Part shown: piece after piece, positions 31,653 through 42,417 of the stretch
Numbering within the stretch: position 1 is the stretch's first letter
Layout: every line of letters begins with the position of its first letter
From: Mixia osmundae IAM 14324
Lineage: Eukaryota; Basidiomycota; Mixiomycetes; Mixiales; Mixiaceae
Direction: 5' to 3'
Assembly: GCF_000708205.1 (NCBI RefSeq)
Contig: NW_014575560.1
Coordinates: forward strand, 436,501 to 500,500
Length of the DNA: 64,000 nucleotides
Notes under the pieces: generated by a model
Database searches by the model: none
Told to the model about the DNA's origin: nothing
What the model saw: the letters and a program-made list of their open reading frames with translations, nothing else
Translations under genes and position numbers: made by a program

Positions 31653-34571
31653 ATGCTTGCAGCATTGGGCTTACCTGCACGGCCCCAGCCTTTTTGGGAG
31701 ACTCCTCCAGAGCCTGTCCGTGTAGCGAAACCGCGAGACGAGGGCGAAGAACCCGAAGAGGGCGAAATCGATGACGGAGAGGTTGACGAGGGCGAGATGC
31801 CTTCAAGGCCGCTTGCCCCGATGCGCTCACTTCCTCCTGCTCCCCTTCCTCAGCGCTTGCCCCCTCCTCCCCATCGAGCGAGCCAGTTTGCGCAAGCAAG
31901 CGAGCAGACCAAGTGGCTTCCGCCTCCCAGAGTCGCTCTCCCTCCCAGACCGCTCGTTGTACCTCCGCCCCCAGAAGCTGTATCATCGGCCCTTCCTCTC
32001 AGCCAGATGAGCCGTACGGATACTTCGCCTTTGCCGACTCCTCCACCTCCGCCGATCGGGTTACCTGCACCGGTCTGGGCAGACGGATCCAACGTCGCTG
32101 GTCAGCCCAAGCCTATGGCTCCAGGTGAGTCCTCGCCCTGCAGATGAGCGAGTGGCCCTCGCTTATACGTATCACCAGCCAATGCGGCAGCTGTGCTTGC
32201 CTCGCTCAGTCTACGAGAACAGGATCGCATTCAGCAATTCATCGCGATCATCCGGCGCTTGCTGCCCTTTGGCCTCTCAGCCACTGCCCTACAGAGCGAA
32301 GGCATCAGCCTCGACCTCGTCAGGAACATGCACGATGTCGTCGGAGAGCCCATGCCCGCACAATTGCTTCAGCCCGCCGGAAGACATCGCGCTCGCCCTC
32401 CTACATCGCAAGACACTTCAATGATCAACGGCAAAGCACTGACTCGCGATCCACGTACACCAAGGACCAACAAGATCACAGCGCCTATGGTCATCGATCT
32501 CACTTTGAGCGCCTCAACGGTCAGCCACGAGCAGGAGATTAGCTCGCCCGTCTCACTTGATCGGCCAGCACCCGCTGTGCATGGACTGCCCATGCGACCA
32601 GTCTACTCAGAGCTACGCACACCGCTCACGGCGTCCTCGACGACATCACAACATCACCTCCGTGAAGCAGAGCATAACCAGCTCTTCGCTCCGCAGCCAC
32701 GCACGCCAGCAAGCGTCATCCAGGCTACCTATCCTGTCGGCGGCGATCGACAGGCGTTTTACGAGGGTGAGGTGGATGATCTTGACGGCATAGCGTATGA
32801 CGACTTTGCGAGCTTCTCGCCTCCTCCTGCGCCTAAAATTGGTCTGCCGGCGTACATTGACGAAGGGGCACTCGAAAATGAAGCTCGAAAGAAAGAAGAG
32901 GTTCGCCTCCGATTACAAGCGCGTCGAGCAGAGCGCAGAGCCAGGGTCGTCAGCACCGATCAGGCCGAACACGCTGAGCGAGCTAGACAGATGGCGCTTC
33001 AGTTTGAGCAAAATTTCGAGCAAAGTCTCAGCATGGAGATGTTCGCCGCCGAAAGTCGCAGCGGATCTGCGATATCATCGGGCGATGGAATGGTCGTCGA
33101 AGAAGATATTGCGCCATCAAGCCTACGAGAAGCTGCGGCACTGGCTGCCAATGAGGATCTCCCAGGCTCGCCAGGCTTCGAGGAGATTTCTATGCCACGC
33201 AGCCGGGAACTAAGCCATGAGCCAGCCCGCGCTCAGACAATGAGGCATAAAGTGCCTTCTGCTGCCGCGCCGTATCAACAAGCATACGCCGCTGCTCCGA
33301 ATAACAGCTGGCGAAGGCGGCCTGTTGCTGCTGACCTATACACTGCACCAGCCCAGAACCTGCGTGACTACAAGCGATGCAGCTGCTTTGGCGTCTGCGC
33401 GCATTCACTTGTCATCGATGTCAGCGACGAAGAGTCCGATGGGCAAGAGGACCTGCCTGACACCCGCATGTCAGCCCAAGAGAGGATCGAGGCCAATATG
33501 AATGCCCTCCGAGCAAGAATTGCAGAAATGGAAGCTGCACAGAAGAAGCTAGACGAAGTACAGGCTGTCGCTTCGACAGCGCCAAGAAGATCTGCTGGCA
33601 ACGAAGCCGCAGAGGGGCATCGTCCAGATACAGTCATTCACCAACGACAAGCCTCCCTGGCCGAGTCGTTAGCCAACGCCAAGTCTGATGTCCAGACGCT
33701 ATCCGAAGCGATTGAGAAGAAACAAAGGCCCAAGAGCAACAAGCGCAAACATTTGTCACCTGACACGAGCAAAGGTACATTAGCGCGAGACAGGACAAGC
33801 CGTTCGCCGGAAGCGAGCACAAAGGAATTCCAATTTTTCACGCGTGCAGGTGCAGCAGAAGCTGCCGACGCGTCTGCAGCAGGCAAGCGTACTCGCATCC
33901 TCAGCTACATACTCGCTAACAGATGGCTCGGCCAGAGGCTGGTCTCCTCCTCTTGACGGCCTCTACAGCTGCCAATCAGTCCGTGCGTCACCCTTCACAG
34001 CTGCTTTGATCCTTTTGTCATGGGCAGTCTTGACACGCTATGGCAGGTTCAACGGACCTCGAGCCCTGCAAGCTTCGTGAACGAGTCACCTTTCCAAGCT
34101 TACTTCGGTCTACGGTCCGTCGTCAAGAACACGACACCACTACCGCCCTTCAATGGCCCCAACAACCTGCGACTGTATCGTGCCTGGTCGGCCATCGAGC
34201 GAGGCTTCGATCCAAGCGAGTCGTTCTGCAGCTACGAGAGTTCCGGTGGAGTATGCAACGATACCGGCTGCAAGCATAACCACACTCGCAACTTCGATCT
34301 GGACAGTGCGTCCTGGCTTGCGCTCGTAAAGGCTAACACTTAAAATCGCGCATGCTCAACAGGCACCCTCCTTACTCGGTATCTGCAGGAACAGTATGGT
34401 GTCATGGACCAGGTCAGCAAGGCCAAGAGGACGATGCTAGCAAGGACGCTCGACCTTCTCGGCTCTCGACCCTACGATCGCTCTGTCAACTTTGCGGACT
34501 TTCTCAAGGAGGTACTACAAGGGGCGGACGAGTCTTATGAGCTCGCGGTGACGAAAAAGAAGCGTGTCTGA
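31653..34571 (+). CDS. Red1/ZFC3H1-like zinc-finger protein of nuclear RNA surveillance
   Basis: ATG at 31653. The N-terminus is acidic, then Pro-rich (EEGEIDDGEVDEGEM, then PPPP runs). A long disordered middle carries coiled-coil segments (ENEARKKEEVRLRLQARRAE and RIEANMNALRARIAEMEAAQ). Near 34060-34310 there is the ZFC3H1 signature: NESPFQAYFGLRSV followed by FCSYESSGGVCNDTGCKHNH, a CX7CX4-5CX3H zinc finger of the putative zf-C3H1 family (Pfam PF10650). The last exon (LLTRYLQEQYGVMDQVSKA) ends at TGA 34571. In S. pombe Red1 and in humans ZFC3H1 scaffold the MTREC/NURS/PAXT complexes that send meiotic and cryptic RNAs to the exosome. Introns near 32125-32175, 33900-34025 and 34312-34362 are clear; the exact phase of the middle one is unresolved. 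Confidence 0.78.
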
Positions 34572-34872
34572 TTGGCTTATCCTCCTTCAGCAACGACCTG
34601 CTCCCCTTCGTGCTGTCCATCCATGCTCTTCAGCGACCCTCCCCGAAATACAGGTGGTACCAGAGAGCACAAGGAACACTCACAGGAGTGTAGTGCACGG
34701 AATGCGCGTCTTCTACTACAGCGCACGAGATCAGGACTATCACGAGCACAATGCAGAGCATGTCATCCCCCCCGGTGTCCGCGAGCCTGACCTTGAGCTG
34801 CTCTCCGCACGATGATGTAATACGCGCCGTGTTGTCGTGTTTGCGCATTGACAAGTGCCTCCTTTGCTCGAG
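34572..34872. other. Intergenic region
   Basis: About 300 bp between the Red1-like stop and the MaoC-like ATG. Short frames on both strands lack a start in context, splice logic or family; presumably a 3' UTR plus the promoter of the next gene. Confidence 0.45.
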
Positions 34873-36003
34873 ATGGTGACGGTCTATGGATATGTCGGCA
34901 CCCTGGCCGTCGGCCTCGGCATCATAACATGGCTAGCCATACGAGACATGATCAGTATCCCCGCTTTCAAGGGACGCAAGCTGCAGCTCTCAGTGTCGGC
35001 GAACCATCTGAATACGATCGATCTCGTGACTGTCATGAGCCGCATCGCTAAGAAGAGCCTGCCTTGGCCATTCAGCAATGCGGCCGAGCTCAAACCCAAC
35101 GCTGCTCGGACAGGCTATGACCTGCCCGAGGTCACAATCGAGGCTCCGTTCAAGATTCATCCTCGCGACCTCAAGCGGTTCCAAGCAGCTGTCAGCTTGA
35201 GCGACGGCTCTCAGAAGAGCCAGACTGATGAGCTGTCGCCTTTCATCTTTGTCTCACTCACAACGCCTTTCTTCCTCTTGTTGCTCACGAACGAGCAATG
35301 GCCCATCAGTGCACTCGGCGCTGTCAATACGTCGAATACCTTCAATTTCATCAGACCAGAGCGGGTGCGCACACTCGAGCAAATACAGCAGGGCGACTTC
35401 TTCGTGCGAGCACAGATGGGGGGTGATGATCTGCCAGGTGTCAGAGCCAAGCGAGGCATACAATGGGCGATGAGTATTACGCTCTTTGAACGTGATGGCG
35501 GCAAAGAAGTCGAGATCTTCAATGCCAAATTTGAGGTGCTCAAGTTCCTATCGAGGTCCGCGAAGCCGGCCTACAATCCTGACAACGACAAGAAACCGGG
35601 CGAGCTGGATCCTGCAGAGCTGCAAGACTCGCCGCAAAAGCTAAAACTTACCTCTGCCTCGCCCCGTGTGTACAGCGCATCGTCGTTGGATTACAATCCC
35701 ATCCACTTGCATCCTCTGACGGCGTACTTCCTCACGGGAAAGCAGATCGCTCATGGCAACCTGTCAGTACTCGCCTTCGTTCACCAGATCAGCAAGTCAG
35801 CCGACCCAGCAGATGCAGCGCTCAAGTCTCTGTGGCGGGTCGACAGACCCATGACTACTACAGTCCGCTTCACATCCATGATGCCAGTGCCCTGCACCCT
35901 CGACAGCAAAATCTCGCGTAAAGCTGACCAAACTGGCGAGCTCGCTTTTCAGATCCTGCTCAAGAACAAAGTGTGTATTGCTGGCTCAGCAGTACCTCTG
36001 TAG
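34873..36003 (+). CDS. MaoC-like hot-dog-fold dehydratase-domain protein
   Basis: ATG at 34873 (MVTVYGYVGTLAVGLGIITW); an in-frame opening at 34855 is a GTG. The protein is a single exon of 376 residues. One N-terminal hydrophobic segment (about residues 7-23) suggests membrane anchoring. Hydrophobic LSPFIFVSLTTPFFLLLLTN may be a core hot-dog helix or a second membrane segment. The C-terminal half contains SSLDYNPIHLHPLTAYFLTG followed by GKQIAHGNLSVLA, matching the MaoC hydratase motif (catalytic Asp and His in DxNPIHxxP). Such proteins hydrate or dehydrate enoyl/hydroxyacyl thioesters; fungal members of this two-part type are uncharacterised. The substrate is unknown. Confidence 0.75.
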   Translation: MVTVYGYVGTLAVGLGIITWLAIRDMISIPAFKGRKLQLSVSANHLNTIDLVTVMSRIAKKSLPWPFSNAAELKPNAARTGYDLPEVTIEAPFKIHPRDLKRFQAAVSLSDGSQKSQTDELSPFIFVSLTTPFFLLLLTNEQWPISALGAVNTSNTFNFIRPERVRTLEQIQQGDFFVRAQMGGDDLPGVRAKRGIQWAMSITLFERDGGKEVEIFNAKFEVLKFLSRSAKPAYNPDNDKKPGELDPAELQDSPQKLKLTSASPRVYSASSLDYNPIHLHPLTAYFLTGKQIAHGNLSVLAFVHQISKSADPADAALKSLWRVDRPMTTTVRFTSMMPVPCTLDSKISRKADQTGELAFQILLKNKVCIAGSAVPL

Positions 36004-36082
36004 TAGCCTCGCGTAAGCTGTGAATGTTATTGCAAGCCTGATGACAACAATCATACATATGAACAAAAAGGGCAAAGATATA

Positions 36083-39000
36083 TCATTCTTCCTCTTCCTC
36101 TACTATCGCAGCAGGAGCTGATCGCCCGCCCGTCTTGCGCGTATTGATAGTCATGTCCTCAGCTCGTATGCCGATGCCCGCGTAGCGACCTCTGCCTAGT
36201 ATATTACCCGACTGAGGGTGTATTTCGGCATCAAGACCTAGACCGCGTCGATCATCGCCAGATGTGGGCATACCATCTTCGTCGACTAAGCTGCTAGACG
36301 AACTCCCGACGGACGAGTGAGAGGCGCATTGGCCAAAGCCGTCGCCGTACCGGTCCAGATCGTCCTCGTCGACCCATTCGTCATCGTCCTTGCGAGCAAA
36401 GACATCTCGATCGGCTTGTGGAGCTCTGAACGTAGACGAGCTGGACGATCGACTGGGCGGGTGGTTGTAGGCTGTCGAAGGTGCTCCGAAGACATTGTGA
36501 GTCTTGTGGGCGGCAAAGATTGTACTTGCGCTTGAGCGCCGCCGGGTGCTTTGGGCTGAGGCCGGCCGATTCTTGTCGAGACGAGGCGAATGCGATCGTC
36601 CGACACGCTCCTGACCGGATAGCTTATCGAGCGCTGCTGATCTTTGTCGCTCGATGAGCAAGGAAGGCTCATTGTCTTCCTCGTAAATCGTGTCGGAGCC
36701 ATGACCGGCCTTGTCGTAGTCTGGCTCGCCCGAGATGGACGATCGTCTAGACGAGCTTGATCGAGCAGACGATGCGCTTGATGTCAATCTTGCGTCGGCG
36801 AGCGTCGGTGATAGATGAATACGTCTCACTTGGGTTGTCGACGGCGGTCGACGATAGACTGGCGAGCTGACATAAAGACCAGTGCGCGAGCTGGCAGAGC
36901 CTTGCGAGGTGCTGCGAGTCATTGCATAACCAGCAAGACTGCCTCTTTGCCTATCTCCGAGACCGTGAGGATCCTCGCTCGTAGGTGTCAGATAAGCTTC
37001 CCAGCGACCGTCGAATGATGCCCGGCTATCTTCACTGCGTCGACGAGCAGCTAGTGGCGTCAGCCCCGCACCTCCATAGCCTTGCCTCATCGACGCATTA
37101 GAGCCTCGGCGGGAACGCAAAACCGTCGTTTGACTTGCAGTACGACTGCCAATCGAGGGTCGCCTAGCAGGCGTTCCAGCGTATGAACTCGAGCCGCTAT
37201 TGCGTCGACCGGGACCTCGTGAGTTGACCACCGGTCCATTCGAAAGCAGTGAACTTCGCCCCCGCTTTCTTCTGTCTTCTTGGAACCACGTACGAACATT
37301 TGTGAAGAAAGCAGTCGTTCGCTGACGCGACTTTGATTCGATCTTTGGGCTCCTGCCTGATCTTGAGGACGTCGTAGCAATAGTCACGAAGCTCTGACTA
37401 GCAGCATCCATGGATTTGCTGGATTCCGCAAGGGAACGAGCATCGTTCGTGGGCGGCTCTTGGTCTACAGTATGGCGTGTAGGCGACGTCGAAACGCTGC
37501 GCGATTCGCCTGCCGGGAATGAGCGGGGCGAGATTGAGCGTACCTGTCGGAGCTGCTCCGGCTCGGCAACCGACAGCCCTTGACTGCTTTCTAAGTTCTT
37601 AGCCAACTCTATCGTCTCACGTGAGTCATTGAGAGCCTTCTCGCCGCTTGACGAGATCTTGCGCGTAAATAGGTTCGCCAAGATCATGCCCGATGACGGT
37701 CTCGCGGCCTCGCGTAACTCTCCTGAATCGTCGCCCTTCACCTCATCTGCCTTCTTCACACCGAGAGCCGAAGTAGCTCTCGAAAGCATGCTGATCGACG
37801 TGGAGCGTGTTTTGCCAGCTTTACGCAAGGCCATTCGATCTTCGCTCGTATCCGAGCGAGACGGACTAGGCCTGACTGCAGTCGACTTCACGAGCGATGG
37901 ATGTGTCGCTGACACAGACCCGACACTTTTTGACAGCGCGCTGTCGCCCGGCGTTGCAAGAAGTGTAGTAGCCGGTCCACCGGACACGGGAGGCGATGAA
38001 GTCAGCGTGAGCGTAGGCATGCTCATGCGCGATGAGCTCTCATCCGAGTCACGGGCACTATGCCAAATTTGCCGAGCGGGTGTGCTGAAGATGGGGTCCT
38101 CATGAAGTGGTGCTGCTCGTGACCCTGGCGAGCGAGATGTGGCCTCTGCTGACAGCTGCTTTCTGGCCTGCCGTCTCCTTGCAGCCGTCATAGCCTCGCG
38201 CGCGTCGGCCTTCTTGCGGAGCATCCACCAGACCGCGCCACTAGCATCGCACGCAAACGTCGTGACCGAGTGGACAATCTGGCCAGAGTCTAAGCCGAGC
38301 GTCTCCAGCATGTCAAGCAGCTGCCTGTCGCTTGCAGACGACAGCAAAGGCGGCGGAGGCATGCTCAGCATAGCAAGATAATCTGGTACGGCGGGCTCTG
38401 GGTCGAGCACGAGTGGTACGCGATGCTCAGAGACGATGCTGCCAACCGATCTCCGCTTTGTTCTGGAGGGCGTTCGCCTGTCGTTGGGTATAGACAGCGA
38501 GGGTGAGTTCATGGGCGGTAGCTCGAATGAGAGCCGCTCTGCTGGCTCTCCCTCGTCCAGTGATTGACCTAGCAGTGGAGACGGCCAATGGGGTCTATCT
38601 GGCGTCTCTAAGAAGGGCATTGCTGCTTCTTTGAGCGTAATCTGCGATTCGGCAGACTGCAGTGACTTCGGCCCAGGCCGCTGAGGTATCTTGTCTTGCT
38701 CTGCGATCGACGTCAACGGCCTGAGCTCATCCGCACCGCCATCTTCAGACGTGCTGGGTGTAGTGGCGTCCAAGCTTGGCTGGCGCAGCCTTTCGTCGCT
38801 GCCCGCGCTGTCTGAATTGGACTCCGAATGCGTGCTTGCTCGATCAAGTTCGCGAGAGAGCGGCGAAGGCTCAACAGGGTGGACACTCGCCATAGTCGGC
38901 GAAGGGAATGGGTATTCTGCCTTCGCCGTTGTCGGACTGCTTGGCGAGCGAGAAATTGGCGGATAGTCCGGATAGTTCGACGTGAACCAAGGATGCGAGA

Positions 39001-40186
39001 GTATTTGCGTGATTGTGAGACGATCTCTCGGCTCGACCTTGAGTATGCCTTGTATGAGACCCCTCGCATCTGCGCTCACGTCAGCTCTGCTCGCGGATTG
39101 TGCATGGAGTTGTACCATCATTGAGCCAATCTGGCAAATCATACTGCCCTTTCGAGATAAGTAGCTTGACGACTGCCTCCTCGTCGTCGTCGAAAGGCAA
39201 GCTGCCGCAGAGCAGACTGTAGAGGATTACACCCATGGACCAGACGTCCACCTCTGTAGGCTTACATGAGCTCTATTCTTACTGCCAAATTGATGACACA
39301 GACCTGGCCCTGTATACTTCTTGCCGGCAATCATCTCTGGAGCTGCGTAGCCCGTCGTGCCGCAGTAAGTATCCATGAGCTTGCGTTGCTCGAACTCTCT
39401 GCCGAAACCAAAATCGGCAATTTTGATGTTGCACTTTCCATCGAGCAGGATGTTCTCGAGCTTGAGGTCACGATGAACAACGTTCTGCATGTGCAGGTAT
39501 CCGACGCCGAGCGCCAGCTGACCGAATAGCCGGCGTGTCTCCGAATTTGACAATCTACCGCGTTCGACGAGATAGTCAAACAGCTCTCCGCCTTCGCATA
39601 GCTCAGTGACGAGCCAGATAGAAGATTCTGTGGCTACGATTTCGTATAATTTCAGTACGTGAGGATGGTGCAACCGGCGATGATGGTGGATTTCTCTTGT
39701 AAGCATAGGCGGCGCGAACGAGCGTGGAATCTGCTTGATGGCGCATTTGACAGACGTCAGTCGATGTATGGCCAGCCGTACTTTGCCATACGTCCCTGCA
39801 GCTGTCTTGTCAGTATGCGCTAATGTGCGGATGCCAAGAACCGATGAAGCACCTTCGCCAATGACACGGCCGAGCGAGTAATTCCCAACTGTCTTGAAGC
39901 CAGTGGAGCACAGCTGATTCCCGAGCTCTTGGTAAGCATGATTGAGCTGTGTCTTGCTTTGCTGCGATCGATGGGTCGGTCTTTGCGCATTGCTCAACAC
40001 GGTCGCGTTCGATGAAGCGTTCGATGGCTGGTGATCAGTGGGTTTCGACCGCACGGACGGGAGCTGAGTCAGTGTGCTTCCAGGCACGGGTGCGGCCAGA
40101 ATGTAGCTTGGCTTCCGCGCATGACTTGCGGTGGGACGCTCGCCAGTTGCTTCGATATTCGGCATCATCCTATAAGCGGCTGCCAT
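36083..40186 (-). CDS. CAMK-like Ser/Thr kinase, Kin4/Ppk1-like, with long disordered tail
   Basis: ATG at 40186 (MAAAYRMMPNIEATGERPTA). The kinase domain runs from about residue 100: VGNYSLGRVIGEG/TYGKVRLAIHR (glycine loop completed across an intron), VKCAIKQI (ATP Lys), ELCEGGELFDYL, VVHRDLKLENILLDG (HRD), IADFGFGREF (DFG), CGTTGYAAPEMI (APE), then VDVWSMGVILYSLLCGSLPF and ILKVEPRDRLTITQILSHPW. All catalytic residues are present. The GTTGYAAPEM and HHHRRLHHPHV details resemble Kin4-type kinases, which delay mitotic exit when the spindle is mispositioned; Gin4/Hsl1 types are the alternative. About 900 further residues are Ser/Arg-rich and disordered, ending in an acidic cluster (AAIVEEEEE). 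Introns lie at 39796-39852, about 39255-39308 and about 39069-39114. Confidence 0.85.
39796..39852 (-). other. Stop-free 57-nt intron inside the kinase glycine loop
   Basis: The donor is GAAG|GTGCTT and the acceptor GCTGCAG|GG, with ACTGACAAG as branch site. It is 57 nt, stop-free and in phase, so it reads as 19 residues between GEG and TYGKVRL. Removing it restores a normal GxGxYGxV loop. Confidence 0.85.
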
Positions 40187-40549
40187 GGCACCGTCCTACG
40201 CGTGCGAGGTCTGACACGATCGAAGGAGGCGATGTGATGCTCGAACAGAGCGTACAGCAGGTGACCGAACGTCAAAGACACAGACGGAAAGACCCGAGTG
40301 CGTTGGGAGCGTCAACGAGCAGGATCGCGCGTGGGGTCTCTGCTGAGGCGGACATGGCAGAGGCGATCGACAAGCGACGCTGATCTAGCTTATCGGTCAG
40401 CTTGCACAGTCGCCTTTGTCCTCTAGTTGAGAGGCTCGCTCGGTTCCGTCTCCACCACGCTGAGGAAGTGACACGTCACTTCGCCGACGCGCTCGCGCCT
40501 AGCCCTCGCTTCTTCGGACCAGAACAAAAAAACAAGAGCGGCACGAGCC
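40187..40549. promoter_or_regulatory. Divergent intergenic region
   Basis: About 360 bp between the kinase ATG and the GPI-protein ATG. It must hold both promoters. I see no gene and no recognisable element. Confidence 0.45.
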
Positions 40550-41196
40550 ATGAGATCCCATCTGTGCATTGGCTTGGCGTGGCTGGCCACTCTCGCTCAC
40601 GCCCAACGGCGGATAGCAACAGCAGTGCAAGCCGAGTCAGTACCGTCGCGTCAGCGTGCCTGAAGGGAGCTTACATCGCTCTCGAATAACAGTGGCCAGA
40701 CCGTCATTGTATCTTATCAGACCAACAGGCAAGGCAACACAGTAGCGACCAACGTCGTCCAGACAGTCGCTGCCGCGGCAGCAGCCGTGGCCGATGCCGC
40801 CGTCGCCACGACGCCAGCCGTTGTCAATGGCGGTACAGTCTCTCAAGCTGCCGTCCCGAGTGAGCACATTGACAGTCACGAACGATCGTGCTGATGCTTG
40901 CTCCAGCTGCGTATATCGAATACCAAACCGTAGACGGCGTACTCGTCAGTCAGCTCATGACATTCACAGCGACATTTGCAGCTGCATCCGATCCTGCTGA
41001 CGTACCCTCTGGCACGATCCTGGCTGCCTCGCAGTTCTCATCTTCGCTCGCGTCTCGGGCGAGTGCCGTCGTCAAGACAGCAACCAGCTCAGCCCTGAAA
41101 GGCTCAGCAAGCGACTTGACGCGGTCCTCGCCGCTTGTTTCACTAGGTATAGCCGCGAGCCTTGCGTTGATGGGCGGCCTGCTATTTCTGGCATGA
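40550..41196 (+). CDS. Putative GPI-anchored cell-surface protein
   Basis: ATG at 40550 opens a signal peptide (MRSHLCIGLAWLATLAHA, cleavage before QRR). An intron with a GTCAGT donor (after ATAVQA) and an AATAACAG acceptor leads to GQTVIVSYQTNRQGNTVATN and an Ala/Val-rich stretch. A second intron (GTGAGC...CTCCAG) leads to AYIEYQTVDGVLVSQLMTFT. The end is Ser/Ala-rich followed by a hydrophobic C-terminal tail (LVSLGIAASLALMGGLLFLA) with no cytoplasmic residues, the pattern of a GPI-attachment signal. The window also encodes PIG-S, part of the transamidase that would process it. The mature protein of about 140 residues has few cysteines and no recognised domain; a wall protein is the simplest guess. 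Confidence 0.7.
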
Positions 41197-41862
41197 CACT
41201 CTCACGGACGATTTGGTATATATATGCTTGTATCATGCATCACATCCACCAAAAGACGCAGCATCGTTTGTTCCTACGCGATCCAAGATGTAATTGGGAT
41301 GATGCGCTCGGTGCGCTCATTTCGAAACAGTCGGCACTTGGTCACCACTGCGGCAGTTGTGTCAGCGGCTACGTGGGCCGACGGCGAGTGAGCGCACACG
41401 GTTGAGGCTTGAGATTGTTGGCGCAATCTGCAGCAAGCTTCGCGTCGGCGATTGGCCAGAAAGGATAGCTGTTGGGCATGATCAGACTCGTGCTCGTTCG
41501 GCTGTGCCAACCCTATGCACCAGTAAACAGTCGCAATGACTGGTCCCGGCAGTGTGACAGCTGCCAAAACGTGTCAATCAATGTGGAACGCAAGATCCAA
41601 TGAGCTCACGATCGCCAGTAGGACTGGTGAAGCCATAATTGACGCTGCTTATCAAGTCAGTCGCACTCATGCTTCAACAAGCTTGACTTGCGTCGCCGAG
41701 AGTACAAATCTGCAGCAGTCGAGATCGATATCTGAGCTTGACAGCGGCACCTTTGTTGCCGTGACAAGCAATTTCTTCATTAGTCGATCCGTAGCTCTGC
41801 TGACTGTGCGTCAGATCACGACTGGTCGGCTTGATCGACCGCACTCTTCAACCACAAGCTTG
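41197..41862. other. Unassigned 670-bp region with fragmentary coding signal
   Basis: On the plus strand an ATG at 41479 opens a short frame (MIRLVLVRLCQPYAPVNSRN, then QCDSCQNVSINVERKI) and another frame from 41536 to 41871 can be shortened by a GTCAGT...CTGCAG intron (about 41656-41720). These may be exons of another small secreted-type protein, but no path gives a leader plus a coherent product. No repeat or RNA gene was seen. Confidence 0.35.
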
Positions 41863-42312
41863 TCAAAGTAGCTCAGGTCCCACTGCGATGCAATGGGAGT
41901 CAATGCTCGCCTTGTCGTCGCACGAGGTTCGATTGACTTGGGGAACCTCTGTCTCGCGCCGTGCCTCGTTGTACCGGACGGTGGCAAAGAGCTGAACAGC
42001 TGTCTCGGAGTGTCACTGCTGTGGCTCATCACGCTAGATGGGCGGCATACGCTGCAGCTGCATCGCATTGACTGAGAAGCTAGCTCGGCCGGTGTCACAG
42101 TATGCTGTGAACATGTCTGTTCAGATGTGTCAGCTTGTTGTATTGATCGTATGCACCGACTCACAAGTGGACGCTGCCTCGTAGCCTAGAGGGGGCCAGA
42201 TTTTGCCGCGATGCAAGGCAACATCCCCGAGCTGATTGTCGTTCGCAGCACGTGCGGGCAAGGCCCAGACAGACGACAAGATGTGGCCGACACAGAACAG
42301 GCGTAGTACCAT
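41863..42312 (-). CDS. Small secreted protein, orphan
   Basis: ATG at 42312 starts a signal peptide (MVLRLFCVGHILSSVWALPARA; an in-frame opening at 42345 is also possible). Exon 1 continues NDNQLGDVALHRGKIWPPLG to a GTGAGT donor at about 42172. Exon 2 (MFTAYCDTGRASFSVNAMQL) starts after GAACAG and ends at a GTATGC donor. Exon 3 (VQLFATVRYNEARRETEVPQ, then VNRTSCDDKASIDSHCIAVG) ends at TGA 41865-41863. The mature protein is about 90 residues, with three cysteines and one N-glycosylation site (NRT). No family was recognised. Small size, leader and cysteines would fit a fungal effector or surface protein. Confidence 0.55.
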
Positions 42313-42417
42313 ACTGCGACACACGCTTCGATCGATCTTTTGCAAGCTTTGCCAAACTTCGGTCGTCCAGGCAAATTGTTCCGCACAACGGAAGGTTTGC
42401 AGTGTAGCGACAGTGCT

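Noticed and set aside
34564-34815. Short frame after the Red1-like gene
   Set aside because: It overlaps the true stop, opens without good context and has no homology I recognise.
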